This document shows positions 11,401 through 21,924 of a DNA stretch of 64,000 bases, in pieces. The position numbers and the translations under genes are program-made. This DNA is from Antedon mediterranea (taxonomy: Eukaryota; Echinodermata; Crinoidea; Comatulida; Antedonidae), in assembly GCF_964355755.1 (NCBI RefSeq), contig NC_092673.1:34047648-34111647 (forward strand), given 5' to 3'. The notes under the pieces are model-generated. The model was not told the DNA's origin. It worked only from the letters and a program-made list of their open reading frames with translations, and did not search any database. Every line of letters starts with the position of its first letter. The stretch's first letter is position 1.

Positions 11401-14400
11401 AAACACCCTATCGAATAGCTGTTGGAACTGGAAATATCACTGTACTGTACAACTTTAGTGCCAAATAATAATAAATATTGATAATGATCATTTGATTGAC
11501 TATACCATTTACTACCATGATGGATTGGATGCATTATTTTTTTCTCCTAATCAAGACAATTTATGAGATTAATTACGGCGTAAATTAGGTCATAGGAGGC
11601 GCTATATATCAATAGACATAGATCAATCATGGACGTAGAAACCATATATATTTAAATCACTAAAGTTTGTTTATTTTTTAGTCTGTAAGAGTTGTATTGT
11701 CAAATATCTTCAAACGTCAAAGCATTGTCCAATGTGTAATATCAAAATCCATGAGACGCAACCTCTGGTTAACCTTCGACCTGATCGCACCATGCAAGAC
11801 ATTGTTTTTACACTGGTTCCTCATTTGTGGAAAGGTAGAAAGTCATTTTTCAAATTAACAGTTTGAAATGTAAATGATAAAAAACTTTAAAGCTGAAATG
11901 GGATATCCTTAATTATAAATTAAGGGCATATTTATTTATAGATCAAGGGTATATTAACCAGTCTAAAATAGGTTAATAGATTTTCTGGTTTCAACTTGTT
12001 TCTGATCAAACCAATAAAGCAATACATTTCAATCTATTACTTAATTATTAAAAGCCTTTAGGACACAATATTTGTAAGAATCAAGCAGTACATTAGTGTA
12101 TATGTTTCTATTTTTAATTTAAACACTCTTTTTTCACAATACAACCTGCTATACAACTGTCAGAAATAAAGTAATATCATCAAGAGTTTTTTATATATTT
12201 TATAGTAAAAATGAAAATGTCAAACTCTGAGTTGCCTTCTAACTGTATTATTTGATTGCAAAATATAATACTTTGTGGCTGTATTCACCAATTATGATTG
12301 AAGTGAGATATTTCTCTTAGATACTAAGTATTTCACTTAAGTCAATAGATATTTAAGGATTGTGTTGTCCATTTAGACATTTTAAGGTGTGAATGGTGAA
12401 TACAACTACTGTTCTTTGAAATTACAACAAATTCATTTTAATTTTGGCTGTTATTTCATCATTAGACGAAGCTTTGAGAAAAAGAGAGTTCTATAAATCA
12501 AGAGGACTGGGTAAAGTTCATAAAGTAAAAGAAGTTGAGGTCAAGAAGCAGTTGACCTATGACCTGACCCATCAACCTACTCATGATCATCTGTTGTCAT
12601 TGTGCTTGGAGAGATTCAGGTATTTAATAGTTTTTTTTATATTGAACCAAAAGCATACAGTGAGTATGTGAAAAATGGTTAGGTGCATTTTGCTGACCTT
12701 TGGCCCAATAATTATTTTTTTAAATAATAATACTGTAATAACACACAAGTAATACAGCAGGTTGTAAGCTAGGCTAATTAACAAGCTAGGTTCATTGATT
12801 ACAAATATTGAAGTTTGGTGTAATCTACATATACAGTAATAATAATAATAGTATCCTGGATTTATAAAGCGCCTAATGTTGTGGAACCTCTAAGCGCTGC
12901 ATATTATTACCCCGGTCATTTTTTGATCAAACACTTACAAAAACATACTCCCATATTACAGCTAGTAATCAGCACAAAGTTGTTTCTTGACCATACCAGG
13001 TACCCATTTGTACACCTGGGTGGAGAGAGGCAAACATAAAAAAATGTCTTGCCTACAGATACAAGCATTCCGATGAATGTTGTGTTCGAACCTACAATTT
13101 CACGATTAGTAGTTTCCAATTTTATTTTTGTAGAGAAAAGACGCAAGACCAGCTTCCTAGTTTTCAGAAAAAGTATATCCGATGTTCAGTGAGAACTTGT
13201 GTGCATCATTTACAAAAATTAATCAGGAGAAAACTTAACCTTTCAAGCTCAACCAAGGTAATGACAAAAACTACCACAAGTAGCTAGGAAAATATATTGA
13301 AACCACTAATAACAGGAAACATTCTGTGTTTTTCCCATGACTTTGATGACATGTTTGACCCATGGCACCAGTGCTGTGACCCTTGACACAGTTTGTTGTG
13401 TCATTCACAACACTGCTAGGTTTACTGTGATGTTTGACAACCTTTCTGTGGTGATTCAAAATTGGCCTAAATTGTTTCTCTTTAAGCTTTTGTCAGACCT
13501 ACATACAGTACTTTACTTACTTTACCAAAATTGACATACCAAATTCATTGTGAAGCCTAAATTTCCTACATTTTATGTTGTTTTAACTTTAATTAATAGT
13601 AGGGTGGGTGGCAGTTTGCATTATCCCTATGTTGTATTACTTGGGGAATCAAAGGCTTATCTTAATGGAATAATCTACCACCCTCCATTTTAGACTCTGC
13701 CTCTCAAAATGTATTTTAAAAAAAAGAATATCTTTTCTAAATATTAGCCAGTCATGACTTGACCTGTATTTGTCTTTTTCATACAGTCTCTTTTAATTAT
13801 TTATAATCTGTTTTTAAATTTCCTATTATGATTTCAAACTCTGACCGTTTATCATTATTTTATTGCATTTTATTTTATTTTTTTGTCGGAGTCTGTTTAT
13901 AAATGTTATGAAACTTGAACTTAACACTTTTTATTTTTCTGTTATCATTTCTTTTTTAAGGCACGCCCAACACAAGATGTTTTTCTTTATCTTTCTGGCA
14001 TCTGCCTTCAAACTGCCTTATTTTATGGCACTGTAATTTAATATCTTTTTTTGTCAGAGTTAAATTAAATTTTAACTATTCAACTTTAAAAAAAAAACAA
14101 TCATATCTTACAAAGTGAATTTCAATTTTTTAATACAACAATGTCCAAGGAAAGCAAATTTACAAAAATTAGTGGATGAATAAATATATATGTTATATAT
14201 TTTATTTTATGTGCATCAACCTAAAGGCCCATTTACACTAGGACGATAATGATCGACGATAAATATATAAGCATACATTTTTTTTACATAAAACAAAGAA
14301 ATTAAGGTTTTCGTTCTAGAACTCTAGGATAATCATTTATTCTGTCTTTGATAAAAATAATATTTTTAAAATTCTAATCAAATGACGTCATGATAAATAA

Positions 14401-15917
14401 AAACATTAAAATCGTTGTATTGTCACAATATTACTGCTCTTACTAATCATGACGTCATTTGATTGGACGTGTGAAAATGTCATTGTCATCAAAGGAAGCA
14501 TATATGGTTATTCTATAGTTATAGAATGAAAAGTTTTTATATTCCTTTTGTTTTATGTATGAACAATGCATATTTGTCTATTTATCATCATCGTTATCGT
14601 CCTAGTGTAAATGGGCCTTAACTATTAAAAATATTTAATACAACCATAAAGACATTCTCAACAATACTGTACAGTACTTCTCTTTACAGGAATTACATGG
14701 TTTACACTACAGTAACAGGCCTTACAATACTAATATTATTTGTTTTGTCTTTAAAAAAAACCAAAACAATCGACCAATTGTATTTTCCAGGAGTGGTGGA
14801 TTAAGTTTAGTAATTTTTTTGCATGTTCTGTGGTTATATAACTTTTTTAACAATGTTTTTCAGGTCAATATTCTTTGCAATGGGAAGCAATTAGGATCAG
14901 CAAATACCAACTTAAAACATATTTGGTTAGAACACTGGTTTCAAAAGGTAAGGCTTATTTTCTAATGCCTTCAATTATTTTTGTAAATAAGATTGAATAA
15001 TTATTGATAACAAATCTGCACTACCCTCAGTAAGAATTCACACACCCCTCCCCTTTAAACAAACTAATCATGGGCCAGCATACACAACCACTTAATATTT
15101 AGTTGAAACGTTTTTTCTTTGTATTGAGTCACCCTTATTAAACAAGGTTCAATAACAATAAAATAAATTTCTTTTAAATAGATATATTTTGGTAACCTAA
15201 ATTCCTAAACTGCACTAAAACTTTTAAATATATATTTATATACTGTACATAATATTCTTAAAGCATTGTATTGTATTTTGTATATGCATAGCCCCAGGGA
15301 GGAACAACCATGTGTTGATCTGGATCTCTATGGTTAAGTAAAGTTAAATTGAATGTCGCAGTCACCCATATAACTCACAATTAAATGGGATATTGTAGTA
15401 TTTCTTTATTTTTATTAATTTATTTAATTTTACAGTATAGGTATTCAATTCAATTCAATTCATTTATTATCCAGAAATTTACTTAAGTAAACATAAAATA
15501 TTTAGTGTGAATGATAATATGGCCACTAAATCTTATCTCTTATTTTTACAGCTTCCTCCAATGGTTCTTCACTTTAAAACTGACATTGGTAGTTCACCTG
15601 ACAAAGGCAAACCAGTTGTTGAGAATGTCACACTCGAAACCAACTCCAACACATCTAATGTAGTAGAGAAAACCTGTTTGCAAGCACAACCTGAAAACCT
15701 GCCTAGAATCAACGATTATCCACCATTATGTGGCAAATTTGCCAAGGTTAAGAAAGCTAGTTATCATGTCATGCCAACTGGTGAACTTAACATAGTTGGG
15801 AACACTCAATTACAAGAGCCTACAGGCACGTGGAAGACTGTCGAGAACACTATATACCAAGCAAAGCCAAGAACACTGAAAATGGTTGAGAATACTGAAG
15901 GATTGCTACCACCATGA
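8455..15917 (+). CDS. PCGF1: Polycomb group RING finger protein 1 (PCGF1-like)
   Basis: RING partner of RING1/RNF2 in the variant PRC1.1 complex, a nuclear H2A ubiquitin ligase. Exons: 8455-8508, 9602-9707, 11682-11834, 12466-12619, 13134-13257, 14864-14947, 15552-15917; all GT-AG, all phases match, 1041 nt, 346 aa. The C3HC4 RING has all eight ligands (C34, C37, C50, H52, C55, C58, C69, C72). The region around [20 protein letters not shown] is almost identical to vertebrate PCGF1, followed by KIHETQPL and REFYKSRGL-like segments. Exons 4-7 form the RAWUL ubiquitin-like domain (about 140-240) that binds BCOR-type partners. The last exon adds roughly 110 residues not present in the about 260-aa vertebrate protein. 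The start is the first ATG after an upstream AG, but the N-terminus is the least certain part. Confidence 0.93.
8685..9315. mobile_element. Terminal-inverted-repeat element in PCGF1 intron 1
   Basis: Begins TTAAAGACCCCTTCCCT and ends AGGGAAGGGGGCTTTAA, its near inverse complement, spanning about 630 bp. The interior is locally GC-rich (CpG motifs near 8840-8950 and 9125) and has no ORF. Non-autonomous DNA transposon is the likely class. Confidence 0.65.
9602..11834 (+). CDS. PCGF1: PCGF1 exons 2-3: RING finger split by intron 2
   Basis: Exon 2 (9602-9707) carries zinc ligands C34, C37, C50 and H52 and ends CACACAT|GTAAGT. Exon 3 (11682-11834) begins TC and supplies C55, C58, C69 and C72. The junction splits the Phe codon in HTFC. 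The intervening 1974-nt intron is mostly minisatellite. Confidence 0.9.
9855..11340. repeat. Minisatellite, 20-bp unit, about 74 copies, PCGF1 intron 2
   Basis: The unit GGGACACCCCACAGTATTAA and point variants (TATCAA, TAGTAA, AGTGACAC, AATATT) repeat in near-perfect 20-bp register over 1.49 kb. A central block (about 10080-10420) is homogeneous for the CAAGGG variant, while the flanks are mixed. The left flank (AGAGCCCCTCCTTTGGGACA) resembles interspersed GGGACAC-type sequence elsewhere in the window, so the array probably grew inside such a repeat. Confidence 0.97.
12850..13115. repeat. Interspersed repeat with GGTACCCATTTGTACACC core
   Basis: Contains TTTATAAAGCGCCTAATG, then AGGTACCCATTTGTACACCT, GGGTGGAGAGAGGCAA and a degenerate GTTCGAACC. 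This order recurs in invertebrate interspersed repeats (from memory, unverified). It ends only about 20 bp before the acceptor of PCGF1 exon 5 (13134). Confidence 0.55.
14224..14619. mobile_element. MITE with AAGGCCCATTTACACTAGG ends, PCGF1 intron 5
   Basis: A 396-bp element with about 35-bp terminal inverted repeats: left AAGGCCCATTTACACTAG, right CTAGTGTAAATGGGCCTT. The right end is followed by AA, making TTAA. The interior is AT-rich and holds TGACGTCA-type palindromes at about 14385 and 14450. No ORF. Confidence 0.85.
15255..15475 (+). repeat. LINE 3'-tail-like sequence
   Basis: CCCCAGGGAGGAACAACCAT, GATCTGGATCTCTATGG and AAAGTTAAATTGAATG match the usual layout of a non-LTR element 3' end before a short A/T-rich tail. 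A (CAATT)n stretch follows at about 15445-15470. No RT coding remains. Confidence 0.4.
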
Positions 15918-16330
15918 ACAGATACTACTGACAACCAGGAAACACTTAATTAAGGCCAGGCAAGGCTGTTGGAAACACCAATAACAAGCAAAGCCAAGAA
16001 CACTAAAAATGGTTGAGAATACTGAAGGATTGCTACCACCATGAACAGATACTACTGACAACCGGGAATCAATTTATGTAGATGGAACACTTAATTAAGG
16101 CCAGGCAAGGCTGTTGGTAACACCAATACCAAGCAAAGCCAAGAACACTGGAAATGGTTGAGAACACTGAAGGATTGCTACCACCATGAACAGATACTAC
16201 TGACAAACAGGAATCAATTTATGTAGATGGAACACTTAATTGAGGCCAGGCAAGGCTGTTGGTAACACCAATACCAATCAAAACCAAGAACACTGGAAAT
16301 GGTTGAGAACACTGAAGGCTTGCTATCGTC
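15861..16330. repeat. Tandem copies of the PCGF1 stop-codon region
   Basis: Four copies begin at about 15861, 15988, 16133 and 16278. The unit is 145 bp; the first is 127 bp because 18 bp around ATCAATTTATGTAGATGG are missing. Each copy carries GAACACTG...ATGGTTGAGAA. The first three also carry GGATTGCTACCACCATGA, that is the end of the coding region with its stop, and the fourth has a mutated version. 145 is not a multiple of 3, so readthrough would not give a periodic protein. Confidence 0.9.
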
Positions 16331-16562
16331 ATGAACACTTAGGTCACTTGACTTGATGACATTAGTGCTCTGAACAACTGATCGCAACTCAAAGGAACAC
16401 AGTTGCACAAAATATCACAGTGCAGTTGAGGTGAGTTGAGTTGCTTTCAGTTGAACATAACTTTGAATCATGCTGTGAGTGCGGTATCGGTACCTGCATA
16501 GTGAACTATAATATCATCAACAAAAATTGATGACTCATACCATCATAAAAACTAAATGAAAA

Positions 16563-16998
16563 CTGTCATGTAGACACATGTCATGAAGACGCATGTCATG
16601 TAAACACATGTCATGAAGATGCATGTCATGAAGACGCATGTCATGTAAACACAAGTCATGTAGACATATGTCATGGAGACACATGTCATGGAGACGCATG
16701 TCATGGAGATGCATGTCATGTAGATGCATGTCATGTAGACACATGTTATGTAAACACATTTCATGTAAACACATGTCATAGAGATGCATGTCATGTAGAT
16801 GCATGTCATGTAGACACCTGTCATGTAAACACATGTCATGTAGACATATGTCATGTAGACACATGTCATGGAGACACATGTCATGGAGACGCATGTCATG
16901 TAAACACATGGAGACATGTCATAGAGACACATATCATAGAGAACATGGAGACACATCATAGAAATATGACCTGAATACACATGCCATAGATACATGAC
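16563..16998. repeat. Minisatellite, 15-bp unit (ACATGTCATGTAGAC)
   Basis: About 28 copies, degrading toward the right end. Because 15 is a multiple of 3, the array stays open in two minus-strand frames (repeats like CLHDM and YMTCV). These are artefacts of periodicity, with no splice or start support. Confidence 0.95.
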
Positions 16999-17114
16999 AT
17001 GGAGTGGTATTTTTCTATTTTCCATTATAAATGTATTTGTAACAATATATATAAAAACACTATCATGGCAATTACAGTACAAAGAAATCTTGTTAATTTT
17101 GCTTTTCATTAAAA

Positions 17115-17410
17115 ATGTATTGTCCCCCTGAAAAAATAAATCTTAAACATATTTTTTGTTGAATATGCCATTTTAATATCACATTATAGTTATTCGCTTT
17201 GACCAAAAATTGGATCGAAGAAAAATTTGTTTACCTGAAAAAATGTAATTTAACAAAGTCAAATTGGCTGCCAGCCAATGGGTTTTTGGTTGAAGAATGT
17301 AACAATTTATTTTGTAATTTTATAGGTGAAACATAATTTTGTTTACTTTTAATTTATTATAGTGTGATTAAATTAATCTTCATTTTTCATGTTTTTGGGG
17401 GACAATACAT
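17115..17410. mobile_element. MITE, ATGTATTGTCCCCC family, copy 1
   Basis: Terminal inverted repeats ATGTATTGTCCCCC and GGGGGACAATACAT bound a 296-bp AT-rich element. The interior has TTGACCAAAAATTGGAT and the small hairpin ATTGGCTGCCAGCCAAT, found again in other copies (about 36864-37188, 46755-47046, 63425-63660). Confidence 0.85.
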
Positions 17411-18340
17411 CTTTGAGAAATGTAGATGAATTATTGGCTTAATTGGAATAAATTAAATTGTATTGTATTACTCTCTTTTGTGTATTATTTATTTATATTC
17501 GCATTAATTTAAACTTATATGTAGAGTGATCATCAAGGGGTTGTCTGTGATTCGTTTTTATTTGACCATGACATTAACAAGGAAATGGTTATGGGAGGGA
17601 AGTCCCTAAATGCAATGTGTGGTGTACATGTTACGGATGGTAACGATTACATTGCGATGACCTAGACTTGTACAGTATTTTGATACTTCTTATTGGTATG
17701 TGGTGATCTAGTTATCCTATTTCCGGCAAGATTAGAAAATATTTAGATAGGCCGAAAATGTAACGTATAAAATGAAAGGTATTATATAAGAAGGAATGTA
17801 CTTTGTGACGCGCGTGTTCGATTGTTGATGAAAATGTTACGGCTTTGTACGCATGCGCGTCAAATCTGTATAGACCCACTGTGTCAAATGAAATAAACAA
17901 TTTATTTCTTACAAATCAAAGGCGTTTGACTGACGGATGCACTTTTTAACCTGTTGTATCGCTCTTCTAATAGAGTAATGTGGTATGCGGTGTAGACGGA
18001 AATATCCAATATAGATATATATCAAAGCAAATATAAGATTAGTGTCCTAATCCGCGTTTGAAGTCAGCATTATATACTTTATTGAAAATGTGTGGCTTAT
18101 ATAAGAAAAACTTCTTGTGTTTGCACCTTTAAATGGATGGTTTATGAACGTAACTTTCCAGTCAATTAATTATAGGTATCCGAGAAAATCCCGTGATAGC
18201 CGAGTGGGTCTATGTGAAATCTGAATGCTGTCCGGTTTTACAGTCGTTGTCGGCTTGTCAGAGAGGTGATTCCTCTACACATTCCTAATCTGGCATGTAC
18301 TGTTAAATAGTATGTTATCAGTGTACATTTCAGTTCTAAC
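17411..18340. other. Non-coding interval
   Basis: No gene seen. At 17805-17862 there is a copy of the CGCGCG...TTGATGAAAATG repeat described at 32.3 kb. The open frame at 17712-17900 (minus) overlaps it and is not supported. Confidence 0.5.
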
Positions 18341-18752
18341 CTCTCCCCCTTATGTAAAGATCACCGCCTACCCCCTCCCCTTATGTAAAGATCACCGCCT
18401 ACCCCCTCCCCCTTATGTAAAGATCACCGCCTACCCCCTCCTCTTATGTAAAGATCACCGCCTACCCCCTCCCCTTATGTAAAAATCACCGCCTACCCCC
18501 TCCCCCTTATGTAAGGATCACCGCCTATCCCCTCCCCCTTATGTAAGAATCACTGCCTACCCCCTCCCCTTATGTAAGGATCACCGCCTACCCCTCCCCC
18601 TTATGTAAGGATCACCGCCTACCCCACTCCCCTTATGTAAGGATGACCGCCTACCCCTCCCCTTATGTAAGGATGACCGCCTACCCCCTCCCCTTATGTA
18701 AGGATCACCGCCTACCCCCTCCCCCTTATGTAAGGATAACCGCCTACCCCCT
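18341..18752. repeat. Minisatellite, about 30-31-bp unit, about 13 copies
   Basis: Unit CTCCCCTTATGTAAAGATCA plus CCGCCTACCC; copies differ in run length of C and in AAGATC/AGGATC/AGGATG. C-rich on the plus strand. The minus-strand open frame across it (18581-18802) is periodic artefact. Confidence 0.95.
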
Positions 18753-18899
18753 GGTGCGGCTGTGTATCTCGAACAAGTAGGTCTAGCCCCTATTTCATCC
18801 ACTCCTCCCTCAGTATGCAGCTTACAGTAGGCCTACAATTCTTTGATATATAACATGTCTTTCAAAATATAGTTAACGTAAGTTAGAATACAAATTGTG

Positions 18900-19118
18900 G
18901 GTCTAGTTGTCTATAATATTGGTCCTCTTTTTTTTCCTCATAGTTTTTAAATATTCTTTTCAAAGTTTTATCTTTAAAACATTTTAAACAATTTTAAATA
19001 TCCTTTTATACTAACTTTTATTCTCAAGTTTTAACTTTCTGTATTGTTATGTTATCATGTATTGTATGTTGATCTTGACCAAATAAATGAATGAATAAAT
19101 GAATGAATGAATGAAAGG
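18900..19118 (+). repeat. LINE 3' end with (GAAT)n tail
   Basis: T-rich 3'-UTR-like sequence, then TTGATCTTGACCAAATAAA and a (TGAA/GAAT) microsatellite tail at about 19084-19115, the normal end of several non-LTR retrotransposons. No coding part. Confidence 0.45.
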
Positions 19119-19119
19119 C

Positions 19120-20380
19120 CTACAAACGTAAAAATCGCGACGGAGAGCAAAAACTGACGACAAACTTACAGATGGTCACTGGTTAAAATAAGTTTTAAAA
19201 AATACAAACAGTACAAAGAAATCATTGGACACGGATTTAGGTAGTGACTGCGGGCTTACTCAGTCCTGAATAAACAATAAAGGATAGCCGGCCCATGTCT
19301 ATAGAAATCCGTCTGTTCAATTCAGTGCAAGTTTTATAGTTCAACTTTATTCTATTCAACTACAATATACCAGGAAATAAATAACATGCTGATGATTTGT
19401 AATACCACCTACTGTTGTAGCCTCCTAAGTCAGTGACTCGAACAGGAAACGGAGTGTATGCTCTTGGTATACAAACACATAGTAGACCACCATTACCTGC
19501 TGCAAGCTAATGTTCCTATTAAATGCTTTCACCTTATTTTCATGATCTTGGTAAGTTTACCTTCAGTTTTTAACTTAGTGACATTGCTTATTATTATTAA
19601 ACATTACAAACCTATAATATATGAAAATGAAGATTTATTGTATAAGGTTAATAGGTTTGTTTACAAAATATTTTATGAAGTGTATTTTTACATTGAGTGA
19701 GATATTAGAACGTACAATGTATGTTTGCTTTCCTTGATGACGCCTGCGGTGTCTATACGATCTATGGCACGAATCTATACACAATGTTTACAGTATGAGA
19801 TGGATTTTCATCGTACTATCTATTAGATAATTCATAGAGATATTATAGTGAACTATCTGTATCGTTAATTTTAGGAGTTCATCTCAATACCACCAAACGG
19901 ACTATAGGCATATACCGTATAGTTCTTTTATATCTATCATATGATGGGATGCATAAAAATACCATTTATTTCTGACGCATTCAGAGTGGGGGTATAGGCC
20001 CTATGGTTATTTTGCGAGGGGTGTAGAGGGGATTCAAGGTGTGCTTTACTGTATAGAAAGTTCTGCAGATACACATTTCGAGACACCTGTTCCTGTTTAA
20101 ACCTTTCAAAAAAGGGGTGTAAGGCCTCGCTTACCTCCTCCCAAGCTTTCTGGATCCAATAGACAGAGTAGTTTTAATTGATTTTTTTTTATTGTTTTAT
20201 ATAAAAAAAAAACTTGTTCAAACCACGGTATCAAGAAGCATGTGCACTAAAACAATGTAGATAAAAATATGTAATTGTATATCGTTATTGCAGTATGTTT
20301 CGAATAGGCCTATACTATTGATTTATCGATTGATCCAGAATAGGCCTACTATTGATTTATCGATTGATCCAGAATAATAT
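19120..20380. other. Non-coding interval
   Basis: No gene I can support. The open stretch from 19458 ends at a fair donor (TTG|GTAAGTTT at 19550/19551), so it could be a 5' leader exon of the gene at 21925, but nothing else supports it. A 34-bp direct repeat (TAGGCCTACTATTGATTTAT type) occurs around 20305 and 20340. Confidence 0.35.
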
Positions 20381-20391
20381 TTTACTATAGG

Positions 20392-20560
20392 CCTAGTTTA
20401 GCTAACGGTGCATCATTCTGAGAAAAATATTCAACATAAACAATTGTATTTTTCTTGTTGGTTTTGTTTGCTTCCCCGGGAGGTGGAGGTCGCTGTGTCA
20501 TCGTCGGATGTCCTGTATGAGGACAGTATAAGTTTCCTTGATTGAAGAAAAGAAGAAGAG
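20392..20560 (-). CDS. Candidate 3'-terminal exon, unrecognised tail with Tyr motif
   Basis: On the minus strand a pyrimidine-rich tract (CCTCTTCTTCTTTTCTTC) and AG precede an open frame. It reads TMTQRPPPPGEANKTNKKN and ends TIVYVEYFSQNDAPLAKLGL before a TAG. Pro-rich sequence followed by TIVYVEY looks like a receptor cytoplasmic tail. No upstream TM or ectodomain exon was found on this strand, so it may be chance. Confidence 0.2.
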
Positions 20561-20832
20561 GATATAGTATCATTGTATCTGTCTGCCTCTGAAAGGGAGA
20601 AAGAAAGTGTGTAGAGTTGTTTCGCGTTGTACAATAGTTTGCTATTGTAGACCTTCATAATACCGAGGGTTTCAAAATGATCGGAATTGTACTGGGAAAT
20701 TGTTAAACTGCAGATGAAAATTATCCACCATCTTGAATCCAATATGGCGGCCAAAATGGTGTCTAAATTCCACCACTTAAGGATGTGTTTTGTGTTTATT
20801 CATTTAATTTATACAATTGTTTTGCTATTTTT

Positions 20833-20912
20833 AGTCGCGTGCACACGTGACTCTACAGCTAATGTCGGTCGGTCGGTCGGTCGGTCGGTAAACTCAAATT
20901 TGCGCACGCGAC
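20833..20912 (-). mobile_element. Element end with GTCGCGTG terminus and (GGTC)n tract
   Basis: TTTTTAGTCGCGTGCACACG is followed by a (CGGT)n run and then GCGCACGCGACTGCAG. It is the reverse complement of the terminus at about 42297-42343 (GACCGACCGACATAGTG...CACGCGACTAAAAA). It is therefore a copy of the same family with most of the interior missing. Confidence 0.55.
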
Positions 20913-21924
20913 TGCAGCCTTGTATATGGCCTGGTTTTCTATTGCTATACTGGGAAAGTTTTAAAATATAAATTATTTGAAAACCGGCGAGATTGTAACA
21001 ACTGGGGGCGGGTATCTTCGCTAGTATATGTCCACCTGTAGTAGACAAATACCTCGATTTGAACTTTGCTACTTTACAAATAATAAACACAATGATCCGG
21101 TAAATCAATGACATATTGTCAAACCAAGTTTGTGTTTATTTTATGACAAACCAGTTATGCGTCACAGAATCCGGACACAATCCGTAAACGAATTACATTA
21201 ATTGAATTTGACACCGAATCAAAAGCTATCAGAAACATCGCTATGTAAACATCATGGTAACAGGCCCATTTCACACCTAAATACACTCCTATAAGGAAAC
21301 GACAAAATTATAACTATATAAGTATATTTCTTCGAAGCAAGCATGACGTGACAGTACCAGTAGCTCATTGTACAAAACCTTCTGTGAACAAAAAAACATA
21401 AACATACTTAACTTCCTTGTTCTATTTACCATTACTGTTTGGAATGCAACGCAACACACATCGAGTTTTACGATCAAAGGTTGACATCATGATTGTTGTG
21501 GTCGTGCGATATGCACATTATGTCATTTTGTTGTTCTGACTGACAATATATATATATTTTGCTTTAAATTACAGTTTTTTCAGGTAAATTATTTTTTTAA
21601 TTTATGCCTTAAATTGGCATATTAACCAAAATAATTATTAAAACATTGTTTTCTTTTCAGACAATGCAGATAATGTGTTTGTTTTCTTTATTTGTTTCTC
21701 TACACTTCAACCATGTAACAGAATAAAATATAAACATAACGAATATATATATCTCAATGTGTCAAAATGTTGATGAATTTTGTCAAATAATATTACTTTT
21801 ACCATGTATATAAATTAATATTTGTTTCTAATTTACAGATTATTCAATCAAATAGCAACAGCCTATAATTACCGGACTGAGTGAAGTCTGGAAGCGGACC
21901 AACAATTTTAGTGTGTACCAAATA
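20913..21924. other. Non-coding / 5' region of the 351-aa membrane protein gene
   Basis: No supported coding exon. AG acceptors after pyrimidine tracts occur at about 21660 (TTTTCTTTTCAG) and 21839 (CTAATTTACAG). Either could start the 5' UTR part of the first coding exon, so the TSS may be well upstream. Confidence 0.35.

Noticed and set aside
16535..17109. Minus-strand repeat proteins (CLHDM and YMTCV repeats)
   Set aside because: The 15-bp minisatellite stays open in two frames because its period is a multiple of 3; no start context, splice signals or non-repetitive domain.
18581..18802. Gly/Arg-rich minus-strand ORF
   Set aside because: Direct product of the 30-31-bp tandem array.
20687..20971. 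Plus-strand ORF with MAAKMVSKFHHL and hydrophobic stretch
   Set aside because: Runs straight into the (CGGT)n transposon end at 20833; the ATGGCGGC context is intriguing but isolated.
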